In this document: in pieces, positions 1 through 7,748 of the stretch | Layout: each line of letters begins with the position of its first letter | Position numbering within the stretch: the first letter of the stretch is position 1 | DNA from: Fidelibacterota bacterium UBA7303 | Lineage (GTDB): Bacteria; Fidelibacterota; Marinisomatia; Marinisomatales; UBA1611 | Assembly: GCA_002471805.1 (NCBI GenBank) | Contig: DKQR01000007.1 | Span: 1-12,910 of the forward strand | DNA length: 12,910 nucleotides | Reading direction: 5' to 3' | Position numbers and translations under genes: made by a program | Notes under the pieces: model-generated | What the model was told of the DNA's origin: nothing | The model's database searches: none | Seen by the model: only the letters and a program-made list of their open reading frames with translations

Positions 1-825
1 CTTGAGTGGGAGAAAACATATGGTGGTTCAAATTGGGATGAGGGCACTGCGGTAATCGAGGTGACGGGGGGCGGTTATATCCTCGCCGGATATTCCAACA
101 GCCCTGAGATATCTTCGGGAAATACGGATGTTTATTTAATTAAAATTGATGAAGCAGGGAATCAAATCTGGGGTAGAGCATATGGTAGTCTCGCTTTTCC
201 CCACCATGAATGGGCCAATGATATAATTGAAACGCCTGACAAAACTTTGCTAGTAGTGGGTGCCCGGGATTACTACGGAGAGCAAAAGCGCAATAATCTG
301 GTTTTACGTATTGCTATGAATGGAAATTTGATTTGGGAGAAAGAAATTCATGAATCCGGCGCTGTCGATGAGATTGCCTACAGCATTAGTTATACCCACA
401 GCGGTAGTTATTATATTTGTTCAATGGTTAATTCCATATCTGAGCCGGATGTTTTTCAACCTAAGATCATAAAAATCGATATCACCGGGAATGTGGACTG
501 GGAGCGCACGTTTGCTGCCAACGGAAAAAAGCACCACCAATTTCGTGCTACAGGTACCTCGGTTGGCGATATTGTGATTGTGGGCTCTTCCAGCCGGGAA
601 GTTGCCCGAGGTTATGATGAAGACGCTTTTCTGTTACGGGTGAACGGAGACGGCAATATACTGTGGTCTCGGCCCTACGGCACCTACGACCAAGATGACT
701 GGGGCTGGTCTGTGTTTGAAACACCCTTGGGGAATTTGGTTTTAGTAGGGGCCACCAAATCATTCGGTGCAAGCCTGTTTGATATTTATTTAGTTGGTAC
801 AAATGCAGAAGGTATTTCACAGTAA
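1..825 (+). CDS. Beta-propeller-like repeat protein, 3' part (start outside window)
   Basis: The frame is open from base 1, so this is the C-terminal 274 residues of a longer protein. A GTG at 61 could be read as a start, but the 20 codons before it already carry the same repeat pattern, so it is internal. Five repeats of about 53 residues are visible. Each begins with a tryptophan strand (EWEKTYGG, QIWGRAYG, LIWEKEIH, VDWERTFA, ILWSRPYG), passes through a 'GGYILAGYS'-like strand and ends in 'YLIKIDEAGN'-like residues. Such repeats resemble the delta-60/SBBP beta-propeller-like repeats of secreted or surface proteins. The protein stops at the end of the fifth repeat without a membrane anchor or recognisable sorting domain. 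Its stop lies 8 bases before the next start, so it may be co-transcribed with the polysaccharide genes, but nothing in it shows an enzymatic role. Function unknown; extracellular location inferred. Confidence 0.8.
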   Translation, partial: LEWEKTYGGSNWDEGTAVIEVTGGGYILAGYSNSPEISSGNTDVYLIKIDEAGNQIWGRAYGSLAFPHHEWANDIIETPDKTLLVVGARDYYGEQKRNNLVLRIAMNGNLIWEKEIHESGAVDEIAYSISYTHSGSYYICSMVNSISEPDVFQPKIIKIDITGNVDWERTFAANGKKHHQFRATGTSVGDIVIVGSSSREVARGYDEDAFLLRVNGDGNILWSRPYGTYDQDDWGWSVFETPLGNLVLVGATKSFGASLFDIYLVGTNAEGISQ

Positions 826-833
826 AATCAAAC

Positions 834-2057
834 ATGGATAAAGTTTATCCAACTGCCGAAGAAATTGTTTTAGATGTAATGCGCCATTTTGGTTTCCGCC
901 GCAATTATCAGGTCGCCGAATATTTTGAAGTGACACCCCAGACCCTTTCGGGCTGGATCAAGTCTGGTAAAATACCGCCCCGACATTTGATGAAATACAC
1001 TCAAGAAGTATTGAATGCTGAATCTGGTTATGAACCAAACGTGGTTGCTAATAATACTCCCGCCATTGCCACATCCCCTGAGCTGTACCTTCCGCTGAAA
1101 CCGTGGAAATTTTCACCCACTGCGCTGAAACAGGCCCTGTCCCAAAATCTGCACATTGCGTTGGGGACGCCGATTATAACAACATTTATTTTGGCCTTCT
1201 ATTTCTTTTTCATTGCTGATCCGGTATACTCTTCAATTGCAAAAGTCCTGCCTATTTCTGAAGACGGTTCCAACACCACCGGATTTACAGGGATGGCCAC
1301 CCAGTTGGGCCTGAACATACCTTTAAACCTGAGCAATACCCTGCCTTGGGGTGAAGTCTACCCCGAAATTGTGCAGAGTGAAGCGTTGCTTTCAGGGATT
1401 CTGGACCAGCCATTCAAGACCCGCAAATATGGTAACCGCGCACTCAAGGAAATTTTAGTGGCAGAGAACCGCTTGGATGCATATTCTGAGCCTCAAAAGA
1501 CCGTACGAGCCACCAACGCCCTGAAAAAATGGATTCAGGTCACCAAAGACCGCCTGTCACCCTCCGTCACGCTGGAAGTGGGAGCTTTTGAGCCGCAGCT
1601 GGCCATGGAGGTGGCTCGGGTGGTGATTGAAAAATCGAGCCAGTCCCTGCGCCGCTTGCGCACGAATCGGATAAGTAAGAAACGCGCCTTCATTGATGAG
1701 CGCCTAACCGAAGTATCAAATGAATTAGACCATAAACAAAAGGAACTGGAATTCTTTCAGGAAACCAACCGCAAGCTTATTTCACCTTCACTCCAGATCA
1801 AAGATCAGATACTGCAGCGTGAGGTCGATTTGCATAGTAGCCTCTATATCACCCTGAAAACCCAGTACGAGAAGGCCAAGATCGATGAAGTGGAGCAGGC
1901 CCAGATGGTGCAGCTCATTGACGGACCCACGCTCCCTGTAAAACTGACCCGGCCCCGCCGAGCCCTTGGTATTGGTATGAGCCTGTTTTTTGGTGTGTTT
2001 CTGGGCTTGTTCATTATTTATTTCAAGGAAAATCTCCTCGAACCGGATCCGACTTAA
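834..2057 (+). CDS. Wzz-like polysaccharide co-polymerase with N-terminal helix-turn-helix domain
   Basis: A 407-residue protein with two parts. Residues ~8-60 look like the helix-turn-helix of phage CI-type repressors: 'YQVAEYFEVTPQTLSGWIKSG' followed by 'KIPPRHL', with the usual alternation of helices and the Trp in the recognition helix. After a linker, residues ~107-128 form a transmembrane helix, ~130-365 a periplasmic region with a long charged, Gln/Glu/Lys-rich coiled coil (~275-360), and ~376-397 a second transmembrane helix preceded by a proline/arginine segment (PTLPVKLTRPRR). Two flanking helices, a coiled coil and a proline-rich lead into the second helix are the Wzz/chain-length determinant plan. 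There is no C-terminal tyrosine-kinase domain. The HTH would face the cytoplasm, the correct side for DNA binding. Chain-length control of the polymer made by the following Wzx/Wzy genes is inferred from family and position. The start has no Shine-Dalgarno sequence. Confidence 0.85.
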   Translation: MDKVYPTAEEIVLDVMRHFGFRRNYQVAEYFEVTPQTLSGWIKSGKIPPRHLMKYTQEVLNAESGYEPNVVANNTPAIATSPELYLPLKPWKFSPTALKQALSQNLHIALGTPIITTFILAFYFFFIADPVYSSIAKVLPISEDGSNTTGFTGMATQLGLNIPLNLSNTLPWGEVYPEIVQSEALLSGILDQPFKTRKYGNRALKEILVAENRLDAYSEPQKTVRATNALKKWIQVTKDRLSPSVTLEVGAFEPQLAMEVARVVIEKSSQSLRRLRTNRISKKRAFIDERLTEVSNELDHKQKELEFFQETNRKLISPSLQIKDQILQREVDLHSSLYITLKTQYEKAKIDEVEQAQMVQLIDGPTLPVKLTRPRRALGIGMSLFFGVFLGLFIIYFKENLLEPDPT

Positions 2058-2105
2058 GCAGTCTGGTCACCCAAATATTTTCTAGGTATTTTGGTCGTCG
2101 CCCTA

Positions 2106-2126
2106 ATAACTAAATCACTGAGTTAT
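2106..2126. repeat. Small inverted repeat before the flippase start
   Basis: ATAACT (2106-2111) and AGTTAT (2121-2126) are perfect 6-base inverted arms around a 9-base loop, ending 5 bases before the TTG start at 2132. The arms are AT-rich, so the hairpin would be weak. It might be a small operator or a translation-modulating hairpin, or chance. It sits in the 74-base gap between the Wzz-like and Wzx-like genes, which has no recognisable promoter or terminator. Confidence 0.2.
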
Positions 2127-2131
2127 CAGCG

Positions 2132-3403
2132 TTGAAATCAGGTGCCTCTGCCACGACGCTTTTCAGGGAAGCCTTTCTTTATGGGCTATCAAAAATTATT
2201 CCTGGGGTTTCCGGCCTGATAGCAGTCGTTCTTTTTATCCGTCTGTTGGGGGCTGAGGCTTTTGGAGAATACAGTTTCCTTCTAGCACAATGTAACCTTA
2301 CTGCCGCTCTTTGTTATGGTTGGCTGAATCATGCCCTGCTTCGGTATCACTCAAAGGACAGGAAAGCCCCTGGTTTTCAACCGGCGGTGCTTGGCGCCTT
2401 TAGCCTCGCCAGCTTGGTGGTAGTAGCTGTTTCATTATTGATTATTATTGTTAGTCCGGTTCAGCCGGTAGTTTTGGGAATAATCTTGTTGTGCATTTGG
2501 TCTATGGCCTGTTTCAATCTAATCAAAACTCATTTCCAGGCCAGGATTCAACCCCAGAGAGTGATCTTGCTTACAGCAGTTCAGGCTGGTCTCGCCCTCC
2601 TAATTCCGGTGGTTTTAATCAAGATTTTTAGCCGCACCGGTACATCACTTCTAATTGGGGTGACCTTTTCCTTTCTGGCCGTTAGTGGTTGGGTCATATT
2701 TCACAATATCCGCCGCTGGGTTTTAACTGTGCACTCTATGCTCAGCACTCTAAAGCTAGAAGGCCTGTTAACCAAATGGTTACGTTTTGGTTTTCCGATT
2801 TCGGTCTGGTTTGCCGCCGGATTGGCATTGCCTTTTTTGGATCGCTTTTTTATTGATCGATATTTATCTCCTTTAGAACTGGGCGCCTATGCAGGACTCC
2901 AGGAGCTCCTCACACGTTTTTTTTCACTGGCCCTGTTTCCCCTTACCATGGCCCTTCACCCGAGGATTATGTCCCTGTGGAATAATGCCAAACATGCGCA
3001 GGCAATTTCATTGCTTAAGGTGGGCCTTATATCACAGCTGGGGATCTTTGCCCTGGTCATCATTCCAGCCCTCACTTTTGAAGGTATGCTCTTTATGGGG
3101 ATTCAATTTGCAGTCCCGGAAATTTCAGCTCGCTTCCGGCCTTTGTTGATTCCTCTTTTGATTACGGGTTTTCTTTGGCAGGTATCTTTTCTGACACATA
3201 AAATGCTGGAATTGAAGGAGCGCACCCTACTAATGGTGGTCTTCATGGCCTTTTCTCTCGGGATCAATGTTATAGGGAACACCATATTTCTTCCTAGCTT
3301 CGGCGTAATCGCCACTGCCTATACCGCAATGCTGTCTGCCCTGAGTTACTTTACTCTTACTGCGGGTTTTTCTACTTATACACTAATTAGGAAAAAGTAT
3401 TAA
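2132..3403 (+). CDS. Wzx-type lipid-linked oligosaccharide flippase
   Basis: A 423-residue, very hydrophobic protein with roughly twelve membrane helices and the N-terminal pattern of polysaccharide flippases of the MOP superfamily: 'FLYGLSKIIPGVSGLIAVVL' followed by 'FIRLLGAEAFGEYSFLLA'. A second typical element is 'FPISVWFAAGLALPFLDRFF' around residues 219-238, followed by 'ELGAYAGLQELLTR'. It should flip undecaprenyl-pyrophosphate-linked repeat units across the inner membrane. The start chosen is TTG at 2132: an in-frame stop lies at 2111-2113 and no ATG or GTG lies between, while a later start would cut the first helix. No ribosome binding site is visible. Its stop codon shares a base with the ATG of the next gene (TAATG), so the two are probably translationally coupled. 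Low sequence conservation makes the sugar specificity unreadable. Confidence 0.85.
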   Translation: MKSGASATTLFREAFLYGLSKIIPGVSGLIAVVLFIRLLGAEAFGEYSFLLAQCNLTAALCYGWLNHALLRYHSKDRKAPGFQPAVLGAFSLASLVVVAVSLLIIIVSPVQPVVLGIILLCIWSMACFNLIKTHFQARIQPQRVILLTAVQAGLALLIPVVLIKIFSRTGTSLLIGVTFSFLAVSGWVIFHNIRRWVLTVHSMLSTLKLEGLLTKWLRFGFPISVWFAAGLALPFLDRFFIDRYLSPLELGAYAGLQELLTRFFSLALFPLTMALHPRIMSLWNNAKHAQAISLLKVGLISQLGIFALVIIPALTFEGMLFMGIQFAVPEISARFRPLLIPLLITGFLWQVSFLTHKMLELKERTLLMVVFMAFSLGINVIGNTIFLPSFGVIATAYTAMLSALSYFTLTAGFSTYTLIRKKY

Positions 3404-4668
3404 TGATTTCCGCCATTGCCCCCCTCACTGTAATGGTATTAACGGCAATTACGGCCCGTGCTCTCACCCGCAGTTGGCTTTCGCCCGGCGCCTTTTTTCC
3501 CTTGTTGTGGTCCTTTTTTGTTTTCGTGCCCTTGGTATTTGCCCCTGACTTTAATGCGGATGCCTTTGGCTTGTGGTACATCGTCCTTTTAGCCATGGCA
3601 TGTGCTGCCGGTTCGGTGATTATTCCCCAGCCCGCAGTAACTAAATTTTTATCACTTTCAGCAATCGGGAAAAATGCAAACTTACGTTTGCTGTTTCTTT
3701 CGTATAATTTATTTTTGCTGGTAACTTTGGTAGGTTTGGTGTTATTAATTTTTTATGCGTTTTCAAATTATGGCTTGAAATTTAATACCGCAGCGTTGTT
3801 GTCCATTCCTAACCTCATTTCCGTTGACCGCTATAGCGGTAGTGGTGCAGCATACCCCCTTTATGTTCGCTATAGCCTGTATTGCATATATCCTGCCTCC
3901 TTGCTGGGTGGCTTTCTCCGTAGCTTGACTCCTGCAGGGGGAAAAAAGTTTTTATCCGTTTTACCAATCATCGTCGCTATCATTTTTGGGATGGTTCAAG
4001 GTACGCGATCCAACATACTCTTGACTCTCGTTCTGTACTTTTCTGCCTTTTTTTCAGGTTTAATTACCAACCAAAATGAAACTGTAAAAATAAGCTATTT
4101 GAAAGTTATCATATCTGGGAGTATAGCTGTAGCCGTTTTCACCGTTTTTTATATTGTTATTCAGTGGTTAAGGCAGGGAATGGATCCTTTCATAGTAGAA
4201 CTTTTACTCACACGGATCCGCGCCTACTTTTTCGGGTACCTGGCTTCCTTTACCCAGTGGGTTAGTCATTTAGATTCCGTTTTGCCCACCTTGGGCCTGA
4301 CTACCTTTGCCGGACCATCCAATTTAGCGGACATTATTGAAAGACCCTTGGGGTTTTATGACGCCCACTTTATCGCCCCGGGGATCACCACCAATATTTA
4401 TAGTGCATTGCGGGGACTGATACTCGATTTTTCATTGCTGGGATCCGTTGTGGTCGCCTTTATATTAGGTTTTTTGATCCAATTGGCATTTCTCCGCGTA
4501 CGGTACGGCAGTCTCTTGGCCATGGTTCCTTTGTCCATGTTTTATGCCTTCACCTTATATTCACCCGTGATCAGCATTTTTCATTATAATAGTATTATAA
4601 TTTCATGGGTATTTGCATTCATCGTTTTTTTACCTGCCCGACATGCGATTTTGGCTTATAACCGTTAA
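3403..4668 (+). CDS. Wzy-type oligosaccharide repeat unit polymerase
   Basis: A 421-residue polytopic membrane protein with about ten or more hydrophobic helices. It carries the two signatures of the O-antigen polymerase/oligosaccharide repeat unit polymerase group: 'QGTRSNILLTLVLYFSAF' in the middle, and a C-terminal periplasmic-loop motif 'TTNIYSALRGLILDFSLLGS' followed by helices. Arginines and the acidic residues in these loops are the usual candidates for substrate binding. The protein would join flipped repeat units into polymer on the periplasmic face. It follows the flippase with a one-base overlap (TAATG) and has an AGGA-like sequence at 3389-3392 that could help initiation. Overall sequence identity among Wzy proteins is low, so the assignment rests on topology, these motifs and the neighbours. 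An alternative is an O-antigen ligase (WaaL), less likely given the 'NIYSALRG' motif. Confidence 0.8.
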   Translation: MISAIAPLTVMVLTAITARALTRSWLSPGAFFPLLWSFFVFVPLVFAPDFNADAFGLWYIVLLAMACAAGSVIIPQPAVTKFLSLSAIGKNANLRLLFLSYNLFLLVTLVGLVLLIFYAFSNYGLKFNTAALLSIPNLISVDRYSGSGAAYPLYVRYSLYCIYPASLLGGFLRSLTPAGGKKFLSVLPIIVAIIFGMVQGTRSNILLTLVLYFSAFFSGLITNQNETVKISYLKVIISGSIAVAVFTVFYIVIQWLRQGMDPFIVELLLTRIRAYFFGYLASFTQWVSHLDSVLPTLGLTTFAGPSNLADIIERPLGFYDAHFIAPGITTNIYSALRGLILDFSLLGSVVVAFILGFLIQLAFLRVRYGSLLAMVPLSMFYAFTLYSPVISIFHYNSIIISWVFAFIVFLPARHAILAYNR

Positions 4669-5470
4669 TTACAAGGATCCTGCGCCATCGTTGGCTCTGG
4701 TTGAATCCTTAAAAACCTGTGATTTTCCCCCTGATATTCATATCGCTATAGCTGATAATTCCAGTTCAGAAAAAAGTTTAAAAAAACTTCGCCAAATGGA
4801 AAAATCACCAGGATTAACTATAGATATTTTTCCTTATTCAACTAATTATTATTACTGGCCGGCGGCGAAAAAGCTAATCTCTAAATTAGTTGAGATTCAT
4901 GGTGATTATCCAGACTGGATTATGGTATGTAATAACGATATTTCTTTTCCGGATCCTGAATTCTTTAACAAATTAAAGACAATTGATTACAACCAATTTC
5001 CTGTAATTGGCCCCCAGATAAGAAATATATCCCGCCAATTACTTAACCCGTTTATGTTTAAACAGATGGGATGGAAAGAACACTTGTTTTGGAATCTTTT
5101 TTTTATGTCGTTTACCGGTTCGAAAATATTAATGAGTGTTAAACAGTTTATAAGAAAAATTTTTCCTGAGGCACCAACTCCAATTCCAAAAAACCCAACA
5201 ACAGTTTATGCAGTTCATGGGTCAGCCATTCTTTTTTCCCGTCGATTCTTTGAAGTAGGAGGATGGTTAGATGATAATTTTTCTTTATATGGAGAAGAGT
5301 TAACTGTTGCTGAAATTGCTAAGCGATTAAATTGCCCTATAACCTATTATCCGGAATTAGAAATAATTCACCATGAACACTCAAATACACAACAGATAAA
5401 AAACCGGGTTTTATTTGAACAAGCACGTTTATCCCATAAGTATGTTGTATCTAATTATATAAAAACATGA
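4643..5470 (+). CDS. Family 2 glycosyltransferase (GT-A fold, rhamnosyltransferase-like)
   Basis: The sequence from the ATG at 4643 begins 'MRFWLITVNYKDPAPS', the first beta strand of a GT2 nucleotide-sugar binding domain. The frame also has an ATG at 4613 that adds ten residues, but these precede the domain and look like chance read-through, so 4643 is preferred (275 residues). Further motifs are 'IAIADNSSSEKSLKKL', 'VCNNDISFPDPEF' in the DXD-equivalent position (N-N-D) and 'AVHGSAILFSRRFFEVGGW' followed by 'DDNFSLYGEELTVAEIAKR', whose acidic pair matches the catalytic-base region of GT2 rhamnosyltransferase-like enzymes. It should add one sugar to the lipid-linked repeat unit on the cytoplasmic face. 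It overlaps the polymerase gene by 26 bases and the next gene by four (ATGA), so tight coupling is expected. The donor sugar cannot be told from sequence. Confidence 0.85.
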   Translation: MRFWLITVNYKDPAPSLALVESLKTCDFPPDIHIAIADNSSSEKSLKKLRQMEKSPGLTIDIFPYSTNYYYWPAAKKLISKLVEIHGDYPDWIMVCNNDISFPDPEFFNKLKTIDYNQFPVIGPQIRNISRQLLNPFMFKQMGWKEHLFWNLFFMSFTGSKILMSVKQFIRKIFPEAPTPIPKNPTTVYAVHGSAILFSRRFFEVGGWLDDNFSLYGEELTVAEIAKRLNCPITYYPELEIIHHEHSNTQQIKNRVLFEQARLSHKYVVSNYIKT

Positions 5471-6666
5471 AAATTTTATATTTACATCAATATTTTAATA
5501 CACCATCTATGCCCGGGTCTACCCGATCCTATGAATTTGCAAAACGATTGGTTTCTAAGGGAGACACAGTTTACATGGTAACCTCCAATTGGCAGGGAAA
5601 GTCTAAAGTGTCATTTTCTAAAGAGTCAGGAATTAATGTTTACTGGGCCCCCTTTAATTATGCCAATAAAATGAATTTTATTGCCCGCGTTTATTCTTAT
5701 TTTGGATATCTTTGGTTTGTTTTGGTATTAGGTGGAAAATTGAAATTTGATCTAATTATTGCCAGTAGCACCCCACTGACCGTGGCCATCCCTGCACTTT
5801 GGTTTAAACGATTAAAAGGGAAAAAAATAGTTTTTGAAGTTCGAGACCTTTGGCCCCAGTTGCCTATTGCCATTGGCGCTCTTAGGTCATCAATTTTAAT
5901 TAAAGTTGCCAAGTTCCTTGAAAGAAAAACCTATGAAAACTCTGAACAGGTCATTGTATTATCAACAGGAATGCAATCTGAATTGAAAGGTATGATTCCG
6001 GAGCATAAATTATCTGTGGTAACCAATTTAAGCGATTTGGATAAATTTCAGGTTTCGGAAAAAGCGGGGTTGGACTTCCGAAGCAATTTTTCCGGTATTT
6101 CAAATAATCCGCTTATAGTATACACAGGGGCCTTCGGCCGAATTAATGGTGTAACTTACCTAATTGAGATTGCCCGGGAGATGAAAAAAATAAACTCAAA
6201 TGTTCGGTTCATATTGGCTGGGGATGGGTATGAAAAAGAAAAAATGGAAAAGCAGTCAAAACAGTTTGATCTATTAAACAAATCACTCTTCATTATCGAT
6301 TATTTGCCAAAAGATAAAGTACCGAACCTTTTATCTGCCGCCGCCATAACAACCTCCTTTTTTATAGATTTACCGGAGATGGAATATAATTCTGCTAATA
6401 AATTCTTCGACGGCCTGGCAGCAGGAAAACCAATTATGATCAATTACGGGGGGTGGCAGGCAGAATTATTAAAGCAAAGCGGGGCGGGATTTGAAATCAC
6501 TAAGAATGATCCCATTAAAGCGGCTAAAAAATTAAACGAAGTAATAACAAATGACAGTATGCTTAATCAAATGGGATTGGCATCTAGAAAATTGGCGGCT
6601 CGGTTTGATATAAACACAAATTATAGAAAATTCGAAAAAGTAATTGATCGCGCCTATTATTCTTAA
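5467..6666 (+). CDS. Family 4 glycosyltransferase (WbuB-like, GT-B fold)
   Basis: A 399-residue protein starting 'MKILYLHQYFNTPSMPGSTR', the acceptor-side beta strand and glycine/arginine loop typical of WbuB-type GT4 enzymes. Also visible are 'FEVRDLWPQLPIAIGAL' (~123-139), a strong marker of this subgroup, 'IVYTGAFGRINGVTYLIEIA' at the start of the C-terminal Rossmann domain (~217-236), 'FILAGDGYEKEKM' and the donor-binding 'NSANKFFDGLAAGKPIMINY' (~308-327). In the last motif an Asp stands where many GT4 enzymes have the second Glu of the E-x7-E pair. Length is normal for the family. Related enzymes transfer N-acetyl-fucosamine-type amino sugars, but that specificity is not demonstrated here. 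The ATG overlaps the stop of the GT2 gene (ATGA). Cytoplasmic or peripheral membrane location is inferred. Its codons are markedly AT-rich compared with the Wzz gene. Confidence 0.88.
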   Translation: MKILYLHQYFNTPSMPGSTRSYEFAKRLVSKGDTVYMVTSNWQGKSKVSFSKESGINVYWAPFNYANKMNFIARVYSYFGYLWFVLVLGGKLKFDLIIASSTPLTVAIPALWFKRLKGKKIVFEVRDLWPQLPIAIGALRSSILIKVAKFLERKTYENSEQVIVLSTGMQSELKGMIPEHKLSVVTNLSDLDKFQVSEKAGLDFRSNFSGISNNPLIVYTGAFGRINGVTYLIEIAREMKKINSNVRFILAGDGYEKEKMEKQSKQFDLLNKSLFIIDYLPKDKVPNLLSAAAITTSFFIDLPEMEYNSANKFFDGLAAGKPIMINYGGWQAELLKQSGAGFEITKNDPIKAAKKLNEVITNDSMLNQMGLASRKLAARFDINTNYRKFEKVIDRAYYS

Positions 6667-6733
6667 GACCTTAGTAAAATTCCGTAGTATGTCGAAAAAA
6701 GAGAAAAAATTGTATGATTTTTGTCCTTCCTGT

Positions 6734-6774
6734 CCCTTCAACCTCTTCCCCTTAACGGGGAAGATTGAGATGGG
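6734..6774. repeat. GC-rich palindrome, possibly a dispersed repeat
   Basis: In the 224-base gap 6667-6890 a perfect 8-base stem TCTTCCCC (6744-6751) / GGGGAAGA (6757-6764) surrounds the loop TTAAC. It extends imperfectly outward: TCAA (6738-6741) pairs with TTGA (6765-6768) across a CC bulge, and CCC (6734-6736) can pair with GGG (6772-6774). The block stands out as GC-rich in an AT-rich gap. No T-run follows on either strand, so it does not look like a rho-independent terminator. Its form resembles repetitive extragenic palindromes that are scattered in many genomes. The rest of the gap holds an AT-rich near-palindrome at 6841-6859 and no gene that I can support. Confidence 0.45.
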
Positions 6775-6890
6775 GTAAAAAACAGTGGAAGAAGTAAGAT
6801 GCTTGTCAGGCATAACTTTAGTGTTTGCTAGCCGGGATGTGAAAAAATATGTATTTTTCAATAAATCTATATTTCAGTTTTTAAATTATT

Positions 6891-7733
6891 ATGAATAATT
6901 TTGAGCAATCCTGTCCTGTATGTTCGGGCTCAGATGCATTGAATAAGTTTTCTTGGGGAGAGTACCCCGTGATTCACTGCAATCAATGCGGGTTGGATTA
7001 TTGCAGCCAAATGGTTGAAAAAGAATCTGGAGGCAATTCTTCTCCTGTCCATTTGGAAGGAATTGAAATGATGGCCAATGCTTTCCATAAAACAAATGAA
7101 TTGGCAACGCAATACGCTAGAAGAAGAATCAATATTTATGAATCAATCCTCAAAAGAAAATGCCAAAATATTCTGGAAATTGGATGCGGACCCGGTGTAT
7201 TCTATAAGCCCTATAAACAAGAATCTATTCAATGGGATGGAATTGAAATAAATTCTTATTGGAAAGATTTTGGCGAAAAAAATAATATTCCAATTTCTGA
7301 TAAACCCCTGGAATTAGTGGAAAAAACGTATGATGTAATTATGGCCCATCAGGTGATTGAACATGTTGAAGATCCACTGGCTTTCATGCGATCCATTGTG
7401 TCCCGTCTCAAGCCTGGGGGCATCATTCACTTGGAGTTGCCAAACCAAAATTCATTGACGGCCCGATTGCGGCGGATATCCTCAAAACTGTCTTTTGATT
7501 ACGGTTTTATTCAACCTCCCATGCATTTACGTGCCTATAGAAAACAAACAATCAAACATTTATTTAGGCAATTTGATTTATATTCAAAAATGGTCATTGA
7601 TTGTGGAAATACAGATGGAATATGGGGCCAAGTTCGGGATTATAATTTATTTCAAAAATCTTTTTACTCATTTGCGGGTAAAATCGGGTTGGGCAGTTTA
7701 TTGATTGGACTGGCCCAATATTCAGGAGATTAG
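6891..7733 (+). CDS. Class I SAM-dependent methyltransferase with N-terminal zinc ribbon
   Basis: A 280-residue protein. The N-terminus holds a CxxC...CxxC pair (C8, C11, C30, C33), which looks like a small zinc-binding ribbon. Residues ~92-185 form a Methyltransf_23-like Rossmann core: motif I 'ILEIGCGPGVFY' (~94-105), an acidic motif II region 'WDGIEINS', 'VIMAHQVIEHVEDPLAFMRS' (~149-168) and 'LKPGGIIHLELPNQNSL' (~173-189). Enzymes of this build occur often in O-antigen and exopolysaccharide loci and methylate sugars or modify nucleotide-sugar intermediates; the exact substrate is unknown. The gene follows a 224-base gap rather than overlapping its neighbour, and no Shine-Dalgarno sequence precedes the ATG, only an AT-rich leader. 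The next gene begins 15 bases downstream. The methyltransferase assignment is strong, the sugar substrate is inferred from context. Confidence 0.85.
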   Translation: MNNFEQSCPVCSGSDALNKFSWGEYPVIHCNQCGLDYCSQMVEKESGGNSSPVHLEGIEMMANAFHKTNELATQYARRRINIYESILKRKCQNILEIGCGPGVFYKPYKQESIQWDGIEINSYWKDFGEKNNIPISDKPLELVEKTYDVIMAHQVIEHVEDPLAFMRSIVSRLKPGGIIHLELPNQNSLTARLRRISSKLSFDYGFIQPPMHLRAYRKQTIKHLFRQFDLYSKMVIDCGNTDGIWGQVRDYNLFQKSFYSFAGKIGLGSLLIGLAQYSGD

Positions 7734-7748
7734 AAGACCAAGATACCA

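Noticed and set aside
548..835. Minus-strand frame of 95 residues inside the repeat protein
   Set aside because: Fully antisense to a gene with clear repeat structure and without any recognisable motif.
4613..4642. Upstream ATG for the GT2 gene
   Set aside because: Adds ten residues before the first beta strand, and they fall in the polymerase's last helix region in another frame. The ATG at 4643 matches the family start better. Not excluded.
6744..6764. Rho-independent terminator after the GT4 gene
   Set aside because: The stem is strong, but no T-run follows on either strand.
6532..6861. Minus-strand frame of 109 residues over the end of the GT4 gene and the following gap
   Set aside because: More than a third lies antisense to the GT4 gene, it reads through the palindrome, shows no domain and has no start context. 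It is a shadow frame.
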